A stretch of 64,000 bases of DNA, from NCBI RefSeq assembly GCF_039542905.1, contig NZ_BAABIS010000001.1:4340001-4404000 (forward strand). Direction: 5' to 3'. The stretch comes from Kitasatospora terrestris. GTDB lineage: Bacteria; Actinomycetota; Actinomycetes; Streptomycetales; Streptomycetaceae. The position numbers and the translations under genes were made by a program. The notes beneath the pieces are model-generated. The model was not told the DNA's origin. It did no database searches and was given only the letters and a program-made list of their open reading frames with translations. Below are positions 26,549 through 36,540 of the stretch, one piece after another; the stretch's first letter is position 1; each line of letters begins with the position of its first letter.

Positions 26549-28090
26549 GTGGAGCTAGCAGTCGCTCACGAGACCATCGCGCGATGGCAGTTCGGCATCA
26601 CCACCGTCTACCACTTCCTCTTCGTCCCGCTGACGATCAGCCTGGCCTCGATCGTGGCCGGCCTGGAGACCGCCTGGGTCCGGACGGGCAAGGAGAAGTA
26701 CTTCCACGCCACCAGGTTCTGGGGCAAGCTCTTCCTGATCAACATCGCGATGGGCGTGGTCACCGGCATCGTCCAGGAGTTCCAGTTCGGCATGAACTGG
26801 TCCGACTACTCGCGCTTCGTCGGCGACGTGTTCGGCGCACCGCTGGCGATGGAGGCGCTGATCGCCTTCTTCTTCGAGTCGACCTTCATCGGCCTGTGGA
26901 TCTTCGGCTGGGACCGGCTCCCGAAGAAGCTGCACTGCGCCTGCATCTGGCTGGTCGCCGTCGGCACGGTCCTCTCCGGCTACTTCATCCTGGCCGCCAA
27001 CTCCTGGATGCAGCACCCGGTCGGCTACCGGATCGACGAGGCCACCGGCAAGGCGCAGCTCACCGACATCGGCCGGGTGCTGTTCCAGAACACCACGCTG
27101 GTCCAGGTCTTCCACACCCTGACCGCCGCCTTCCTCACCGGCGCCGCCTTCGTGGTCGGCATCGCCTCGTACCACCTGTGGCGGGCCAAGCGCGGAAAGG
27201 AGGAGGACCGCAAGAAGGTCGCCGCGATGGTCACCTCGCTGCGGGTGGGCCTGGCCATCGCCGCGATCGCCGGCCTCGGCACCGCGCTCAGCGGCGACAC
27301 CCTGGCCAAGGTGATGTTCGAGCAGCAGCCGATGAAGATGGCGGCCGCCGAGGCGCTCTGGGAGACCCAGTCGCCCGCCCCGTTCTCGATCTTCGCGGTC
27401 GGCAACGTCAACGAGGGCCACAACTCGGTCGAGCTGGAGGTCCCCGGGATACTCTCCTTCCTCGCCAACGGCGACTTCTCCTCCTCGGTGCCGGGCATCA
27501 ACGACACCGCCGCCGCCGAGGCCGCCGCGTACGGCGGGCAGCCCGGCGACTACATCCCGAGCATCTTCGTCACCTACTGGGGCTTCCGCCTCATGATCGG
27601 CTTCGGGATGACCTCCTTCGTGGCCGCCGTGATCGGCCTGTGGACCACCCGGCGGAAGTTCTGGCTCGCCCCCGAGCACCGCACCGGCGAGGACGTCCCG
27701 CCCAGGCTGATGCTCACCAAGCACCGCGAGATGAACACCTTCTTCACCAGGTGGAGCTGGCGGATCGGCATCCTCACCATGGGCTTCCCGCTGATCGCCA
27801 ACAGCTTCGGCTGGATCTTCACCGAGATGGGCCGTCAGCCCTGGGTCGTCTTCGGCCTGATGCGCACCGCCGACGCCGTCTCCCCCAACGTCAGCGTCGG
27901 CCTGCAGATCGGCGCGCTGACCACCTTCACCGTGCTGTACGCGATCCTCGCGGTCATCGAGGTCCGCCTGCTGGTCAAGTACGCCAAGCCGGGCCCGGTC
28001 ACCTCCGAGCAGCCGCCCGCGAAGGACCCGACGCTGCGCGGGCCGTCCTCCGACGAGGACGCCGACAAGCCCCTCGCCTTCGCCTACTGA
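26549..28090 (+). CDS. cydA: Cytochrome bd ubiquinol/menaquinol oxidase subunit I
   Basis: CydA carries the hemes and quinol site of the bd terminal oxidase, which reduces oxygen at low tension. The 513-aa protein has the helix with the heme b595 histidine (GITTVYHFLFVPLT, H22), the later VQVFHTLTAAF histidine, and the conserved EMGRQPWVV segment with the methionine ligand region upstream. The GTG at 26549 follows AGAGAGGG. It is first in cydA-cydB-cydDC and sits under a Rex-like operator. Confidence 0.97.
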   Translation: MELAVAHETIARWQFGITTVYHFLFVPLTISLASIVAGLETAWVRTGKEKYFHATRFWGKLFLINIAMGVVTGIVQEFQFGMNWSDYSRFVGDVFGAPLAMEALIAFFFESTFIGLWIFGWDRLPKKLHCACIWLVAVGTVLSGYFILAANSWMQHPVGYRIDEATGKAQLTDIGRVLFQNTTLVQVFHTLTAAFLTGAAFVVGIASYHLWRAKRGKEEDRKKVAAMVTSLRVGLAIAAIAGLGTALSGDTLAKVMFEQQPMKMAAAEALWETQSPAPFSIFAVGNVNEGHNSVELEVPGILSFLANGDFSSSVPGINDTAAAEAAAYGGQPGDYIPSIFVTYWGFRLMIGFGMTSFVAAVIGLWTTRRKFWLAPEHRTGEDVPPRLMLTKHREMNTFFTRWSWRIGILTMGFPLIANSFGWIFTEMGRQPWVVFGLMRTADAVSPNVSVGLQIGALTTFTVLYAILAVIEVRLLVKYAKPGPVTSEQPPAKDPTLRGPSSDEDADKPLAFAY

Positions 28091-28099
28091 GGACGGACG

Positions 28100-29101
28100 A
28101 TGCACCTCCACGACCTCTGGTTCATCCTGATCGCCGTCCTGTGGATCGGCTACTTCTTCCTCGAGGGCTTCGACTTCGGCATCGGCGTCCTGACCCGGAC
28201 GCTGGCCCGGAACACCACCGAGCGACGCGTCCTGATCAACACCATCGGCCCGGTCTGGGACGGCAACGAGGTGTGGCTGCTGACCGCCGGTGGCGCCACC
28301 TTCGCGGCCTTCCCCGACTGGTACGCCACCCTGTTCAGCGGCTTCTACATCCCGCTGCTGGCCATCCTGGTCTGCCTGATCGTGCGCGGCGTGGCCTTCG
28401 AGTACCGGGCCAAGCGCGACGACGAGCGCTGGCAGCGCAACTGGGAGACGGCCATCTTCTGGACCTCCCTGCTGCCCGCCTTCCTGTGGGGCGTCGCCTT
28501 CGCCAACATCGTCCACGGCGTCGACATCGACCAGGACAAGAACTACGTCGGCACCTTCTGGGACCTGCTCAACCCGTACGCCATCCTCGGCGGCCTCACC
28601 ACCCTGGCGCTGTTCACCTTCCACGGCGCCCTGTTCGCCGCGCTGAAGACCGTCGGCGACATCCGGGAACGGGCCCGCGCCCAGGCACTGGTGCTCGGCG
28701 CCGTCACCGCCGTCCTGGCCCTGGTCTTCCTGATCTGGACCCAGGCCCACGGCGGCAACGGCTGGTCGCTCGCCGCCACGGTGGTCGCGGTGCTGGCCCT
28801 GCTCGGCGCGCTGGCGGCCAACCAACTGGCCCGGGAGGGCTGGGCGTTCGTGCTCTCCGGCCTGACGGTCGTGGCGGCGGTCGCGATGCTCTTCCTCGCG
28901 CTCTTCCCGGACGTCATGCCCTCCACGCTGAACCCGGACTGGTCGCTGACCGTCACCAACGCCGCCTCGTCCGCCTACACCCTCAAGGTGATGTCGATCG
29001 TCGCGGCGGTCTTCACCCCGATCGTGCTGCTCTACCAGGGCTGGACGTACTGGGTGTTCCGCAAGCGGATCGGTGTCCAGCACATCCCCTCGGCCCACTG
29101 A
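28100..29101 (+). CDS. cydB: Cytochrome bd oxidase subunit II
   Basis: A 333-aa, eight- to nine-helix protein beginning with the family's MHLHDLWFILIAVLWIGYFFLEGFDFGIG pattern, then GPVWDGNEVWLLTAGGA and 'FPDWYATLFSGFYIPL'. CydB partners CydA and is needed for heme d assembly. It starts nine bases after cydA's stop with a GAGGACGG site, so the two are co-translated. Confidence 0.97.
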   Translation: MHLHDLWFILIAVLWIGYFFLEGFDFGIGVLTRTLARNTTERRVLINTIGPVWDGNEVWLLTAGGATFAAFPDWYATLFSGFYIPLLAILVCLIVRGVAFEYRAKRDDERWQRNWETAIFWTSLLPAFLWGVAFANIVHGVDIDQDKNYVGTFWDLLNPYAILGGLTTLALFTFHGALFAALKTVGDIRERARAQALVLGAVTAVLALVFLIWTQAHGGNGWSLAATVVAVLALLGALAANQLAREGWAFVLSGLTVVAAVAMLFLALFPDVMPSTLNPDWSLTVTNAASSAYTLKVMSIVAAVFTPIVLLYQGWTYWVFRKRIGVQHIPSAH

Positions 29102-29129
29102 AGCCCACTGGAACTGGAGCGGTGCAGTG

Positions 29130-32100
29130 ATGGAACGCCGGCAGCAGCGGATGCGCCCCGTCGACCCGCGGCTGCTGGCGCACGCCCGCACCACCCGGGC
29201 CTTCCTCGCCGGATCGGTCCTGCTCGGCGGGGCCGGCGCGGTCCTGGTCGTGCTCCAGGCCGGACTGATCGCCGAACTGGTCGTCCGGTCCTTCCAGCAG
29301 GGCTCGCGGGACGTCGGCGGGCTGCTGCTCGCCCTCCTCGCCGTCGCGGCCGGCCGGGCGGCCGTCGCCTGGCTGACCGAACTGACCGCCCACCGCTCGG
29401 TGGCGCGGGTGAAGTCCACGCTCCGGCGCCGGCTGCTGGAGCACGCCACCGCCCTCGGGCCGGCCTACCTGCAGGGGCGGCGGACCGGGGAGCTGACCGC
29501 CCTCGCCACCCGCGGCGTCGACGCCCTCGACGACTACTTCGCGCGGTACCTGCCGCAGCTGGCCCTCGCCGTCGTCGTCCCCGCGGTGGTGCTCGCCCGG
29601 ATCCTCGGCGCGGACTGGGAGTCGGCGGCGGTCATCGCCGTCACGCTGCCGCTGATCCCGCTGTTCATGGTGCTCATCGGGCTCGCCACCCAGGCCCGGA
29701 TGGACCGTCAGTGGACCGGCCTCGCCCGGCTCTCCCACCACTTCCTCGACGTGGTCGAAGGGCTGCCCACGCTCAAGGTGTTCGGACGGGCGAAGGCCCA
29801 GGCCCGGACCATCGCCCGGATCACCGACGAGTACCGCCGCTCCACCCTGCGGACCCTGCGGATCGCCTTCGTCTCCTCCTTCGCCCTGGAGCTGCTGTCC
29901 ACCCTGTCGGTGGCCCTGGTCGCGGTGTCGATCGGCTTCCGGCTGGTCAACGGCACCCTCGACCTGGAGACCGGCCTGCTGGTCCTGGTCCTCGCCCCCG
30001 AGGTCTACCTGCCGATCCGGCAGGTCGGCGCGCTCTACCACTCCAGCGTCGAAGGACTGACCGCGGCGGGCGAGGTCTTCGAGGTCCTGGAGACTCCGGT
30101 CCCGGCCGGCGGCACCCGGACCGTACCGCCGCTCGGCAGCGCGACGATCACCCTGGACGGCGTGGGCGTCACCCACCCCGGGCGGGAGCTGCCCGCGCTG
30201 CGCGAGGTCTCCTTCGCACTGCCGGCCGGCGCGACCACGGTCGTCACCGGCCCGAGCGGCGCGGGCAAGTCCACCCTGCTGGCCGTGCTGCTCGGCTTCG
30301 TCCGGCCCGAGCGCGGCCGGGTCCTGGTCGACGGGCACGACCTCGCCGAGTACGACCCGGACGGCTGGCGGAGCCAGATCGCCTGGGTGCCGCAGCACCC
30401 GCACCTGTTCGCCGGGACGGTCGCGGACAACGTCCGGCTCGCCCGGCCCTCGGCCGACGACCACGAGGTGCGGGAGGCCCTGGCCGCCGCCCACGCCCTG
30501 GAGTTCGCCGAGCCGCAGACCGTCCTCGGCGAGGGCGGCGCCGGGCTGTCCGCCGGGCAGCGGCAGCGGATCGCCCTGGCCCGCGCGATCCTCGCCGACC
30601 GGCCCGTCCTGCTCCTCGACGAGCCCACCGCCAACCTCGACGGCGCGAGCGAAGCCGCCCTGGTCGCCACCGTCCGCGAGCTCGCCGTCGGCCGTACCGT
30701 CCTGCTGATCGCCCACCGCCCGGCCCTCCTCGCCCTCCCGCACCACCGGGTGCACCTGGACGGGCCGCCCGCCGATCGGCCCGCCGGCCCGGGGGCCGCG
30801 GTCCCGCCGGTCGGCACCGCCGCGGCTGCGGGCGGTGCGGCTGCGGGCGGTGCGGATCCCGGGCCGACGCCCGCGGAGCCGGTCGCCGCCGCGCCCGCGG
30901 AGCCGGTCGCGGCCACGCGCGTGCGGCTCGCCCCGGCCGTCGTGCTCGGCGCGCTGGCCCTCGGGTGCGCGGTGGCCCTGATGGCCACGTCCGGCTGGCT
31001 GATCTCGTACGCCTCGCAGATGCCGCCCGTGCTGTACCTGATGATGGCGGTGACCTCCGTCCGGGCCTTCGGCATCGGCCGCAGCGTCTTCCGCTACGCC
31101 GAGCGGCTGGTCTCGCACGACGCCGTGCTCAAGGCGCTGGCCGGGGTCAGGACCGCCGTCTACACCCGGCTCGAACAGCTCGCCCCCGCCGGCCTCCCCG
31201 CGTTCCGCCGCGGCGACCTGCTGGCCCGGCTGGTCTCCGACGTCGACGCCGTGCAGGACCACTACCTGCGCTGGCGCCTGCCCGCCGCCGTCGCGGCGCT
31301 CGTCTCGCTCGCCGCGTCGGCCGCCACGGCCGCGTTCCTCCCGGCCGCCGGGGTGGTCCTGGCAGCGGGCCTGCTGCTCGCCGGGGCCGTCGTCCCCGCC
31401 CTCGCGGTGCGCCTCTCCGGCCGGGCCGAGCGCCGCCGGGCCTCGGCCCGGGGCGAGCTGGCGGTGTCCGTGGTCGACACCTTCACCGGCACCGCCGAGC
31501 TGACCGTGGCCGGCGCCCTCCCGGCCCGGCTCGCCGCCGTCCGGGCCGCCGACGCCCGGCTGACCGGGTTGGCCGCCCGCTCGGCGGCCACCGCCGGCCT
31601 GGGAGCCGGCCTGACCGCGCTGGTCACCGGCGCGACCGTGACCCTCTCCGCCGCGATCGGGGTGCAGGCGGTGGCGGCGGGCTCACTGCCGGGCACCTGC
31701 CTGGCCGTGGTCGTCCTCACCCCGCTGGCCGCGTTCGAGGCGGTCGCCGGGATGCCGACGGCGGTGCAGTTCCGCGAGCGGGCGCGGGCTGCCCGGGCCC
31801 GGCTGGACGAGGTGCTGGCCCGCCCCGTCCCGGTCGCCGAACCCGCCGACCCGGCGCCCGTCCCGGCCGACCCGCTGCCGATCGCCCTGCGCGGGGTGAC
31901 CGCCCGCTGGCCGGGCGCCGACCGCGACGCGCTGACCGGTGTCGACCTCGACCTGACCGCCGGCCGCCGGATCGCCGTGGTCGGCCCGTCCGGCTCCGGG
32001 AAGACCACCCTCGCCCAGGTGCTGCTGCGCTTCCTCGACCAGGCGTCCGGCACGGTGACCCTCGCCGCCGGCCGTCCACAGGCTGTGGACACCCGTTCGA

Positions 32101-32684
32101 CCGCGGCCGACGAGGTCCGCCGCACCGTCGGCCTGTGCGCCCAGGACGCGCACGTCTTCGACAGCTCCCTCCGCGAGAACCTGCGCCTCGCCCGCCCCGA
32201 CGCCACCGACGCCGACCTGCGCGGCGCACTCGCCGCCGCCCGGCTGCTCGACTGGGTGGAAACCCTGCCCGCCGGGCTGGACACCATGGTCGGCGAGCAC
32301 GGCGCCCGGATCTCCGGCGGCCAGCGGCAGCGCCTCGCCCTGGCCCGGGCCCTGCTCGCGGACTTCCCGGTGCTGGTCCTCGACGAGCCGGCCGAGCACC
32401 TCGACCTGCCGACCGCCGACGCGCTCACCGCCGACCTGCTCGCCGCCACCGCGGGCCGCACCACCCTGCTGATCACCCACCGGCTGGCCGGGTTGGACGA
32501 CACCACCATCGACGAGGTGCTGGTGCTGGACGCCGGCCGGGTGGCCGAGCGCGGCCCCTGGTCCGCGCTGGCGGGCGACGACCGGAGCCGGCTGGCCGCG
32601 ATGCTGCGCCGCGAGCGGGAGGCCGACGCGGCGACGAGCGCGGCGGGCGCGGCGGGCGCGGACACGCTGACCGTCGCGGTCTGA
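29130..32684 (+). CDS. cydDC: Fused CydD-CydC ABC exporter for bd oxidase assembly
   Basis: CydDC exports thiols (cysteine, glutathione in other bacteria) and is required to mature cytochrome bd. Here both halves are one 1184-aa chain. The first half has six helices and an ATPase with GPSGAGKST (about 373), LSAGQRQRIALARAI and VLLLDEPTANLD. An Ala/Gly/Pro linker (about 540-600) with small internal repeats leads to a second six-helix domain and an ATPase with GPSGSGKTT (about 952), ISGGQRQRLALARAL and VLVLDEPAEHLD. The ATG at 29130 is chosen; a GTG three bases earlier is equally possible. Confidence 0.96.
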   Translation: MERRQQRMRPVDPRLLAHARTTRAFLAGSVLLGGAGAVLVVLQAGLIAELVVRSFQQGSRDVGGLLLALLAVAAGRAAVAWLTELTAHRSVARVKSTLRRRLLEHATALGPAYLQGRRTGELTALATRGVDALDDYFARYLPQLALAVVVPAVVLARILGADWESAAVIAVTLPLIPLFMVLIGLATQARMDRQWTGLARLSHHFLDVVEGLPTLKVFGRAKAQARTIARITDEYRRSTLRTLRIAFVSSFALELLSTLSVALVAVSIGFRLVNGTLDLETGLLVLVLAPEVYLPIRQVGALYHSSVEGLTAAGEVFEVLETPVPAGGTRTVPPLGSATITLDGVGVTHPGRELPALREVSFALPAGATTVVTGPSGAGKSTLLAVLLGFVRPERGRVLVDGHDLAEYDPDGWRSQIAWVPQHPHLFAGTVADNVRLARPSADDHEVREALAAAHALEFAEPQTVLGEGGAGLSAGQRQRIALARAILADRPVLLLDEPTANLDGASEAALVATVRELAVGRTVLLIAHRPALLALPHHRVHLDGPPADRPAGPGAAVPPVGTAAAAGGAAAGGADPGPTPAEPVAAAPAEPVAATRVRLAPAVVLGALALGCAVALMATSGWLISYASQMPPVLYLMMAVTSVRAFGIGRSVFRYAERLVSHDAVLKALAGVRTAVYTRLEQLAPAGLPAFRRGDLLARLVSDVDAVQDHYLRWRLPAAVAALVSLAASAATAAFLPAAGVVLAAGLLLAGAVVPALAVRLSGRAERRRASARGELAVSVVDTFTGTAELTVAGALPARLAAVRAADARLTGLAARSAATAGLGAGLTALVTGATVTLSAAIGVQAVAAGSLPGTCLAVVVLTPLAAFEAVAGMPTAVQFRERARAARARLDEVLARPVPVAEPADPAPVPADPLPIALRGVTARWPGADRDALTGVDLDLTAGRRIAVVGPSGSGKTTLAQVLLRFLDQASGTVTLAAGRPQAVDTRSTAADEVRRTVGLCAQDAHVFDSSLRENLRLARPDATDADLRGALAAARLLDWVETLPAGLDTMVGEHGARISGGQRQRLALARALLADFPVLVLDEPAEHLDLPTADALTADLLAATAGRTTLLITHRLAGLDDTTIDEVLVLDAGRVAERGPWSALAGDDRSRLAAMLRREREADAATSAAGAAGADTLTVAV

Positions 32685-32714
32685 CTTTCGGACAAAGCGA
32701 GGCAAACTAGCCCC

Positions 32715-34544
32715 ATGGAGACCCCGCTCCCGGCCACCTCCCCCGACGCGTCCTCCGCCGGGCCCGACGCGTCCGCCGCGGACCCCGGACCGGCCGCGCC
32801 GCGCGTCCCCGAGATCTCCTCACTCGGCCTGGACACCCTGGTCACCGAGGTCTCCGAGCGCCTGCAGTCGGCCGCCGCCGTCACCGACCGGATGCAGCGG
32901 CTCCTGGAGGCGGTGGTCTCGGTCGGCGCCGGGCTCGACCTGCACGCCACCCTGCAACGGATCGCCAGCGGCGCCGCCGAGCTGGTCGACGCCAAGTACG
33001 CGGCGCTCGGCGTGATCTCCCCGCACGGCACCGGCCTGTCCGACTTCATCCACATCGGCATCGACGACGCGACCGCCGCCGCGATCGGCGAGCTGCCGGC
33101 CGGCCGCGGCATCCTCGGCGCACTGATCGACAACCCCGAGCCGCTGCGCCTGGCCGACCTCTCCGAGGACCCGCGCTCCACCGGGTTCCCCGCCCACCAC
33201 CCGCCGATGCGGTCCTTCCTCGGCGTGCCGATCCGGGTCCGCGGCGAGGTGTTCGGCAACCTCTACCTGACCGAGAAGCAGGGCGCCGGCGGGTTCACGC
33301 CCGAGGACAAGCAGGTGGTGCTCGCGCTGGCGGCCGCCGCCGGCGTGGCGATCGAGAACTCCCGGCTGTACGAGGAGGGCCGCCGCCGCGAGCGGTGGAT
33401 CGCCGGCGCGGCCGCGGTCACCACCGCGCTGCTCTCCACCGACGAGGCGCAGGTCGCGCTGACGGTGGCCGCCGAACAGGTCCGCGAACTCGCGGACGGC
33501 GCGGTCGGCATGATCCTGCTGCCGGCCGGCGACAGCCAGATGCGGGTCGCGCACGCCTCCGGAGAGGCCGCCGAGTACCTCAACGGCGAACTGCTGCCCG
33601 AGGACAGCTTCACCGCCCGGCTGCTGGCCGGCGAACCGATCTACCTGGAGGACATGTCCACCGACCCGACCGTGGTGATCCGGATCGCCCGCGAGTTCGG
33701 CCCGTCGATGGCGGTGCCGATGGTGTCCGCCGGACGCGTCCTCGGCGGCCTGTGCGTGTGGCGGCCGCGCGGCACCGCCCCGTTCACCGCCGCGGAGAAG
33801 CAGCTCGCCCAGACCTTCGCCTCCCAGGCCGCCCTCGCCCTGCGGCTCGCCGAGTACCAGCGCGACAAGCAGCGCCTGGCCGTCTTCCAGGACCGCGACC
33901 GGATCGCCCGCGACCTGCACGACCTGGTCATCCAGCGGCTCTTCGCCACCGGGATGATGCTGGAGAGCGCCGCCCGCCGCGCCGTCGTCCCCGAGGTGCG
34001 GACCGGCATCGGCAAGGCGGTGGACGAGCTGGACGCCACCATCCAGGAGGTCCGCACCACCATCTACGCCCTCCAGCACGGCGACAGCGACGACGAACCG
34101 GACACCCTCCGGACCCGCGTCCTGCGCGAGGGCAGCCAGGCCGCCGCCGCGCTCGGCTTCAAGCCCGCGATCACCTTCACCGGCCCGGTGGAGAGCCTGG
34201 TCGGCGAGCAGACCTCGCGCCAACTCCTCGCCGCGCTGCGCGAGATGCTCTCCAACACGGCCAGGCACGCGCGGGCCTCCCGGGTCGCCGTCGACGTCGA
34301 CGCCACCGTCCACCTCGGCGACCGCGGGCGGCCGCTCTCCGGCGACCCCGAGGCCCCGGTCCGGGCCGGCCGGCCCGGCGTCCTGCTCACCGTCACCGAC
34401 GACGGCGTGGGCATCCCGGACGGCGGCCGGCGCAGCGGACTGCGCAACCTCACCCGCCGTGCCGAGACGCTCGGCGGCGACGCCTGGCACGAGACCGGCC
34501 CGAACGGCAAGGGCACCCGGGTCCGCTGGACCGCCCGGCTCTGA
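32715..34544 (+). CDS. Cytoplasmic GAF-GAF sensor histidine kinase (DevS/DosT-like)
   Basis: A 609-aa kinase without membrane helices. Two GAF domains (about 60-215 and 225-380) precede a HisKA_3 phosphoacceptor helix, DRDRIARDLHDLVIQRLFATGM (H402), and a HATPase with REMLSNTARHARAS, DDGVGIPDGG and SGLRNLTRRAETLGG. The first GAF carries FPAHHPPMRSFLGVPIRVRGEVFGNLYLTEK, like mycobacterial DevS/DosT, where this type of domain binds heme and senses O2, NO or redox state. It follows cydDC by 30 bp, so it may be co-transcribed with the bd oxidase. No response regulator is adjacent. Confidence 0.93.
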   Translation: METPLPATSPDASSAGPDASAADPGPAAPRVPEISSLGLDTLVTEVSERLQSAAAVTDRMQRLLEAVVSVGAGLDLHATLQRIASGAAELVDAKYAALGVISPHGTGLSDFIHIGIDDATAAAIGELPAGRGILGALIDNPEPLRLADLSEDPRSTGFPAHHPPMRSFLGVPIRVRGEVFGNLYLTEKQGAGGFTPEDKQVVLALAAAAGVAIENSRLYEEGRRRERWIAGAAAVTTALLSTDEAQVALTVAAEQVRELADGAVGMILLPAGDSQMRVAHASGEAAEYLNGELLPEDSFTARLLAGEPIYLEDMSTDPTVVIRIAREFGPSMAVPMVSAGRVLGGLCVWRPRGTAPFTAAEKQLAQTFASQAALALRLAEYQRDKQRLAVFQDRDRIARDLHDLVIQRLFATGMMLESAARRAVVPEVRTGIGKAVDELDATIQEVRTTIYALQHGDSDDEPDTLRTRVLREGSQAAAALGFKPAITFTGPVESLVGEQTSRQLLAALREMLSNTARHARASRVAVDVDATVHLGDRGRPLSGDPEAPVRAGRPGVLLTVTDDGVGIPDGGRRSGLRNLTRRAETLGGDAWHETGPNGKGTRVRWTARL

Positions 34545-34662
34545 CCGGCCCGCCCCTCCGACCGGCCCGCCCCTCCGACCGGCCGGCTGCTCCGGCCGGC
34601 CCGCCCCTCCGACCGGCCGGCTGCTCCGGCCGGCCGGCTGCTCCGGCCGGCCGGCTCTGCCA
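34544..34662. repeat. Seven 17-bp tandem repeats after the sensor kinase
   Basis: Seven consecutive 17-base units run from the last base of the kinase stop codon. Two variants alternate: GACCGGCCCGCCCCTCC and GACCGGCCGGCTGCTCC, with GG for GA in some. They fill most of the space to the convergent HAD gene. Each unit is partly self-complementary (CCGGCCGG), so the array could fold as a terminator for both genes. No gene is encoded here. Confidence 0.9.
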
Positions 34663-34688
34663 GGCTCCGACCGTCCGCGCCGCGGACC

Positions 34689-35504
34689 TCAGGCGAGCAG
34701 GGTCTCGATCACCGCGGCCACGCCGTCGTGCTCGTTGCTCACCGTGTGCCGGGCCACCGCCGCCAGCACCTGCGGGTGCGCGTTGGCGACCGCGTACGAG
34801 TCGCCCGCCCAGGCCAGCATCTCCAGGTCGTTCGGCATGTCCCCGAACGCCACCACCTCGGACCGGTCGATGCCCTGCTCGCGGCACCACCGGGCCAGCG
34901 TGCTCGCCTTGGTCACTCCCGGCGCGCTGATCTCCAGCAGCGCCACCGGGCTGGACCGGGTGATCTCGGCGTGCTGCCCGGCCACCGCCCGCGCCCGGGC
35001 CAGGAACTCGTCCGGCTCCAGCTCCGGGTGCTTCGCCAGCAGCTTGAACATGCCCTCCACGGTGCCGTCCGCCAGCAACCGCTCGGCCGGCGCCACCGGG
35101 TGCTCCTTGTCGGACTCCCACATCACCAGGGTGTACTCCGGCTCCCGGGCGAACCCGTCCGGGTACTCGAACGCGAAAGCGGTGCCCGGCAGTTCGGCCT
35201 TCAGCGCGGCCACCACCGCCAGCGCGTCCGCCGTCCGCAGCGGGAAGCTCTCCAGCAGCTCCCCGCGCCGCACGTCCACCACCGCGCCGCCGTTCGAGCA
35301 GATCGCCACCCCGTGGCCGCCGATGTGCCCGGTCACCTGCTTCATCCAGCGCGGCGGCCGGCCCGTCACGAACACCACCTGGACACCCGCCGCCTCCGCC
35401 GCCGCCAGCGCGGCGGCGGTCCGCTCGGAGACGGTTCCGCCCGAGCAGAGCAGGGTGCCGTCGAGGTCGGTGGCGATCAGGCGGGGGCGCGGGGAGGTGG
35501 TCAC
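34689..35504 (-). CDS. Cof-type HAD-superfamily hydrolase
   Basis: A 271-aa phosphatase of the HAD IIB group: motif 1 LIATDLDGTLL with both aspartates, motif 2 VVFVTGRPPRW, the cap domain at about 85-190, motif 3 Lys in GVTKASTLARW and motif 4 VVAFGDMPNDLEML. Such enzymes dephosphorylate sugar phosphates or similar metabolites. The GTG at 35504 gives MTTSPRPRLIATD; frame continues upstream without a start signal. A similar gene lies at 58468-59307 in this window, so the two are paralogs. Confidence 0.93.
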   Translation of the reverse strand: MTTSPRPRLIATDLDGTLLCSGGTVSERTAAALAAAEAAGVQVVFVTGRPPRWMKQVTGHIGGHGVAICSNGGAVVDVRRGELLESFPLRTADALAVVAALKAELPGTAFAFEYPDGFAREPEYTLVMWESDKEHPVAPAERLLADGTVEGMFKLLAKHPELEPDEFLARARAVAGQHAEITRSSPVALLEISAPGVTKASTLARWCREQGIDRSEVVAFGDMPNDLEMLAWAGDSYAVANAHPQVLAAVARHTVSNEHDGVAAVIETLLA

Positions 35505-35634
35505 CCGACCATCTTCGCGCACCCCGCCCGAACGGCGTAGCTCCCCGACCCTGACGGCGGCGGCCACGGCGTGGGCGACCGGATCGCGGCCGCCGGGACC
35601 GAGTGGGCGCTCCGGAGCGGGGAAGACGCCGGAC

Positions 35635-36540
35635 ATGGGAGAGATCCGGGTCGGCGTGTGCTCGTGGACGGACAAGGAGCTGCTGTCCAGCGGCTGGTAC
35701 CCACAGGGCGGCTCCAGCTCCGAGGCCAGGCTCCGGTACTACACCACCAGGTTCCCGGTGGTGGAGGTGGACGCCACCTACTACTCGCTGCCCAGCACCC
35801 GCAACAGTGTCCTCTGGTCCGAACGTTCACCGGACGGTTTCCGCTTCGACGTGAAGGCGTTCTCACTGCTCACCGGCCATCCGACGCGACCGGGCGCACT
35901 GCCCCACGACCTGCGGTCGGCCCTCGCCCGGCGGCGCGGCCGGCCCGAGGCGGACCAAGGGCTGCTGGACGAGGTGTGGAACCGGTTCAGCGGCGCCCTC
36001 GAACCGCTGCGGCAGGCGGAACGCCTGGGCACCCTCCTCTTCCAGTTCCCTCCGCAGCTCGCCCCGGACAAGTCGGCGGTATCACTGCTGCGCCGATGCC
36101 GGGAGCGCACCGCGGGGTGGCCCGTGGCCGTGGAGTTCCGGCATCCGGACTGGTGGCGGGACGAGCACTACGCCACCACCTCCGGTCTGCTGGCGGAGCT
36201 GGAGATGGCTGCCGTGGCCGTGGACACGGCCCAGGGACTCCCCACATCCGTACCGCCCGTCACCCCGGTCACCTCCACCCGCCTCGCGGTCGTGCGCTTC
36301 CACGGACGCAACCCCGCCTGGGGCACGGGTTCGAAGGAAGAGCGGTTCCGCCACGGCTACACGCCCGGGGAACTGTCGTCCTGGATCCCGGCCGTCCACG
36401 CCATGGCCGACCGCGCCCACGAGGTCCACGTCCTGTTCAACAACTGCTGCGGCGACGCGGCAGTCCGTGCGGCGGAGACGATGAGCCTCCTGCTCGGCCG
36501 ACAGGACCCCCTCGGCGGGGACGACGCCCGGGACGGCTGA
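35635..36540 (+). CDS. DUF72 family TIM-barrel-like protein
   Basis: A 301-aa protein with the DUF72 (YecE) pattern: IRVGVCSWTDKELL at the start, 'FPVVEVDATYYSLPS', 'SPDGFRFDVKAFSLLTGHP', LGTLLFQFPPQL, VAVEFRHPDWW and the late VHVLFNNCCGDAAV. The biochemical function of the family is not established. The ATG at 35635 starts MGEIRVG. It is divergent from the HAD gene, 130 bp apart. Confidence 0.92.
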   Translation: MGEIRVGVCSWTDKELLSSGWYPQGGSSSEARLRYYTTRFPVVEVDATYYSLPSTRNSVLWSERSPDGFRFDVKAFSLLTGHPTRPGALPHDLRSALARRRGRPEADQGLLDEVWNRFSGALEPLRQAERLGTLLFQFPPQLAPDKSAVSLLRRCRERTAGWPVAVEFRHPDWWRDEHYATTSGLLAELEMAAVAVDTAQGLPTSVPPVTPVTSTRLAVVRFHGRNPAWGTGSKEERFRHGYTPGELSSWIPAVHAMADRAHEVHVLFNNCCGDAAVRAAETMSLLLGRQDPLGGDDARDG

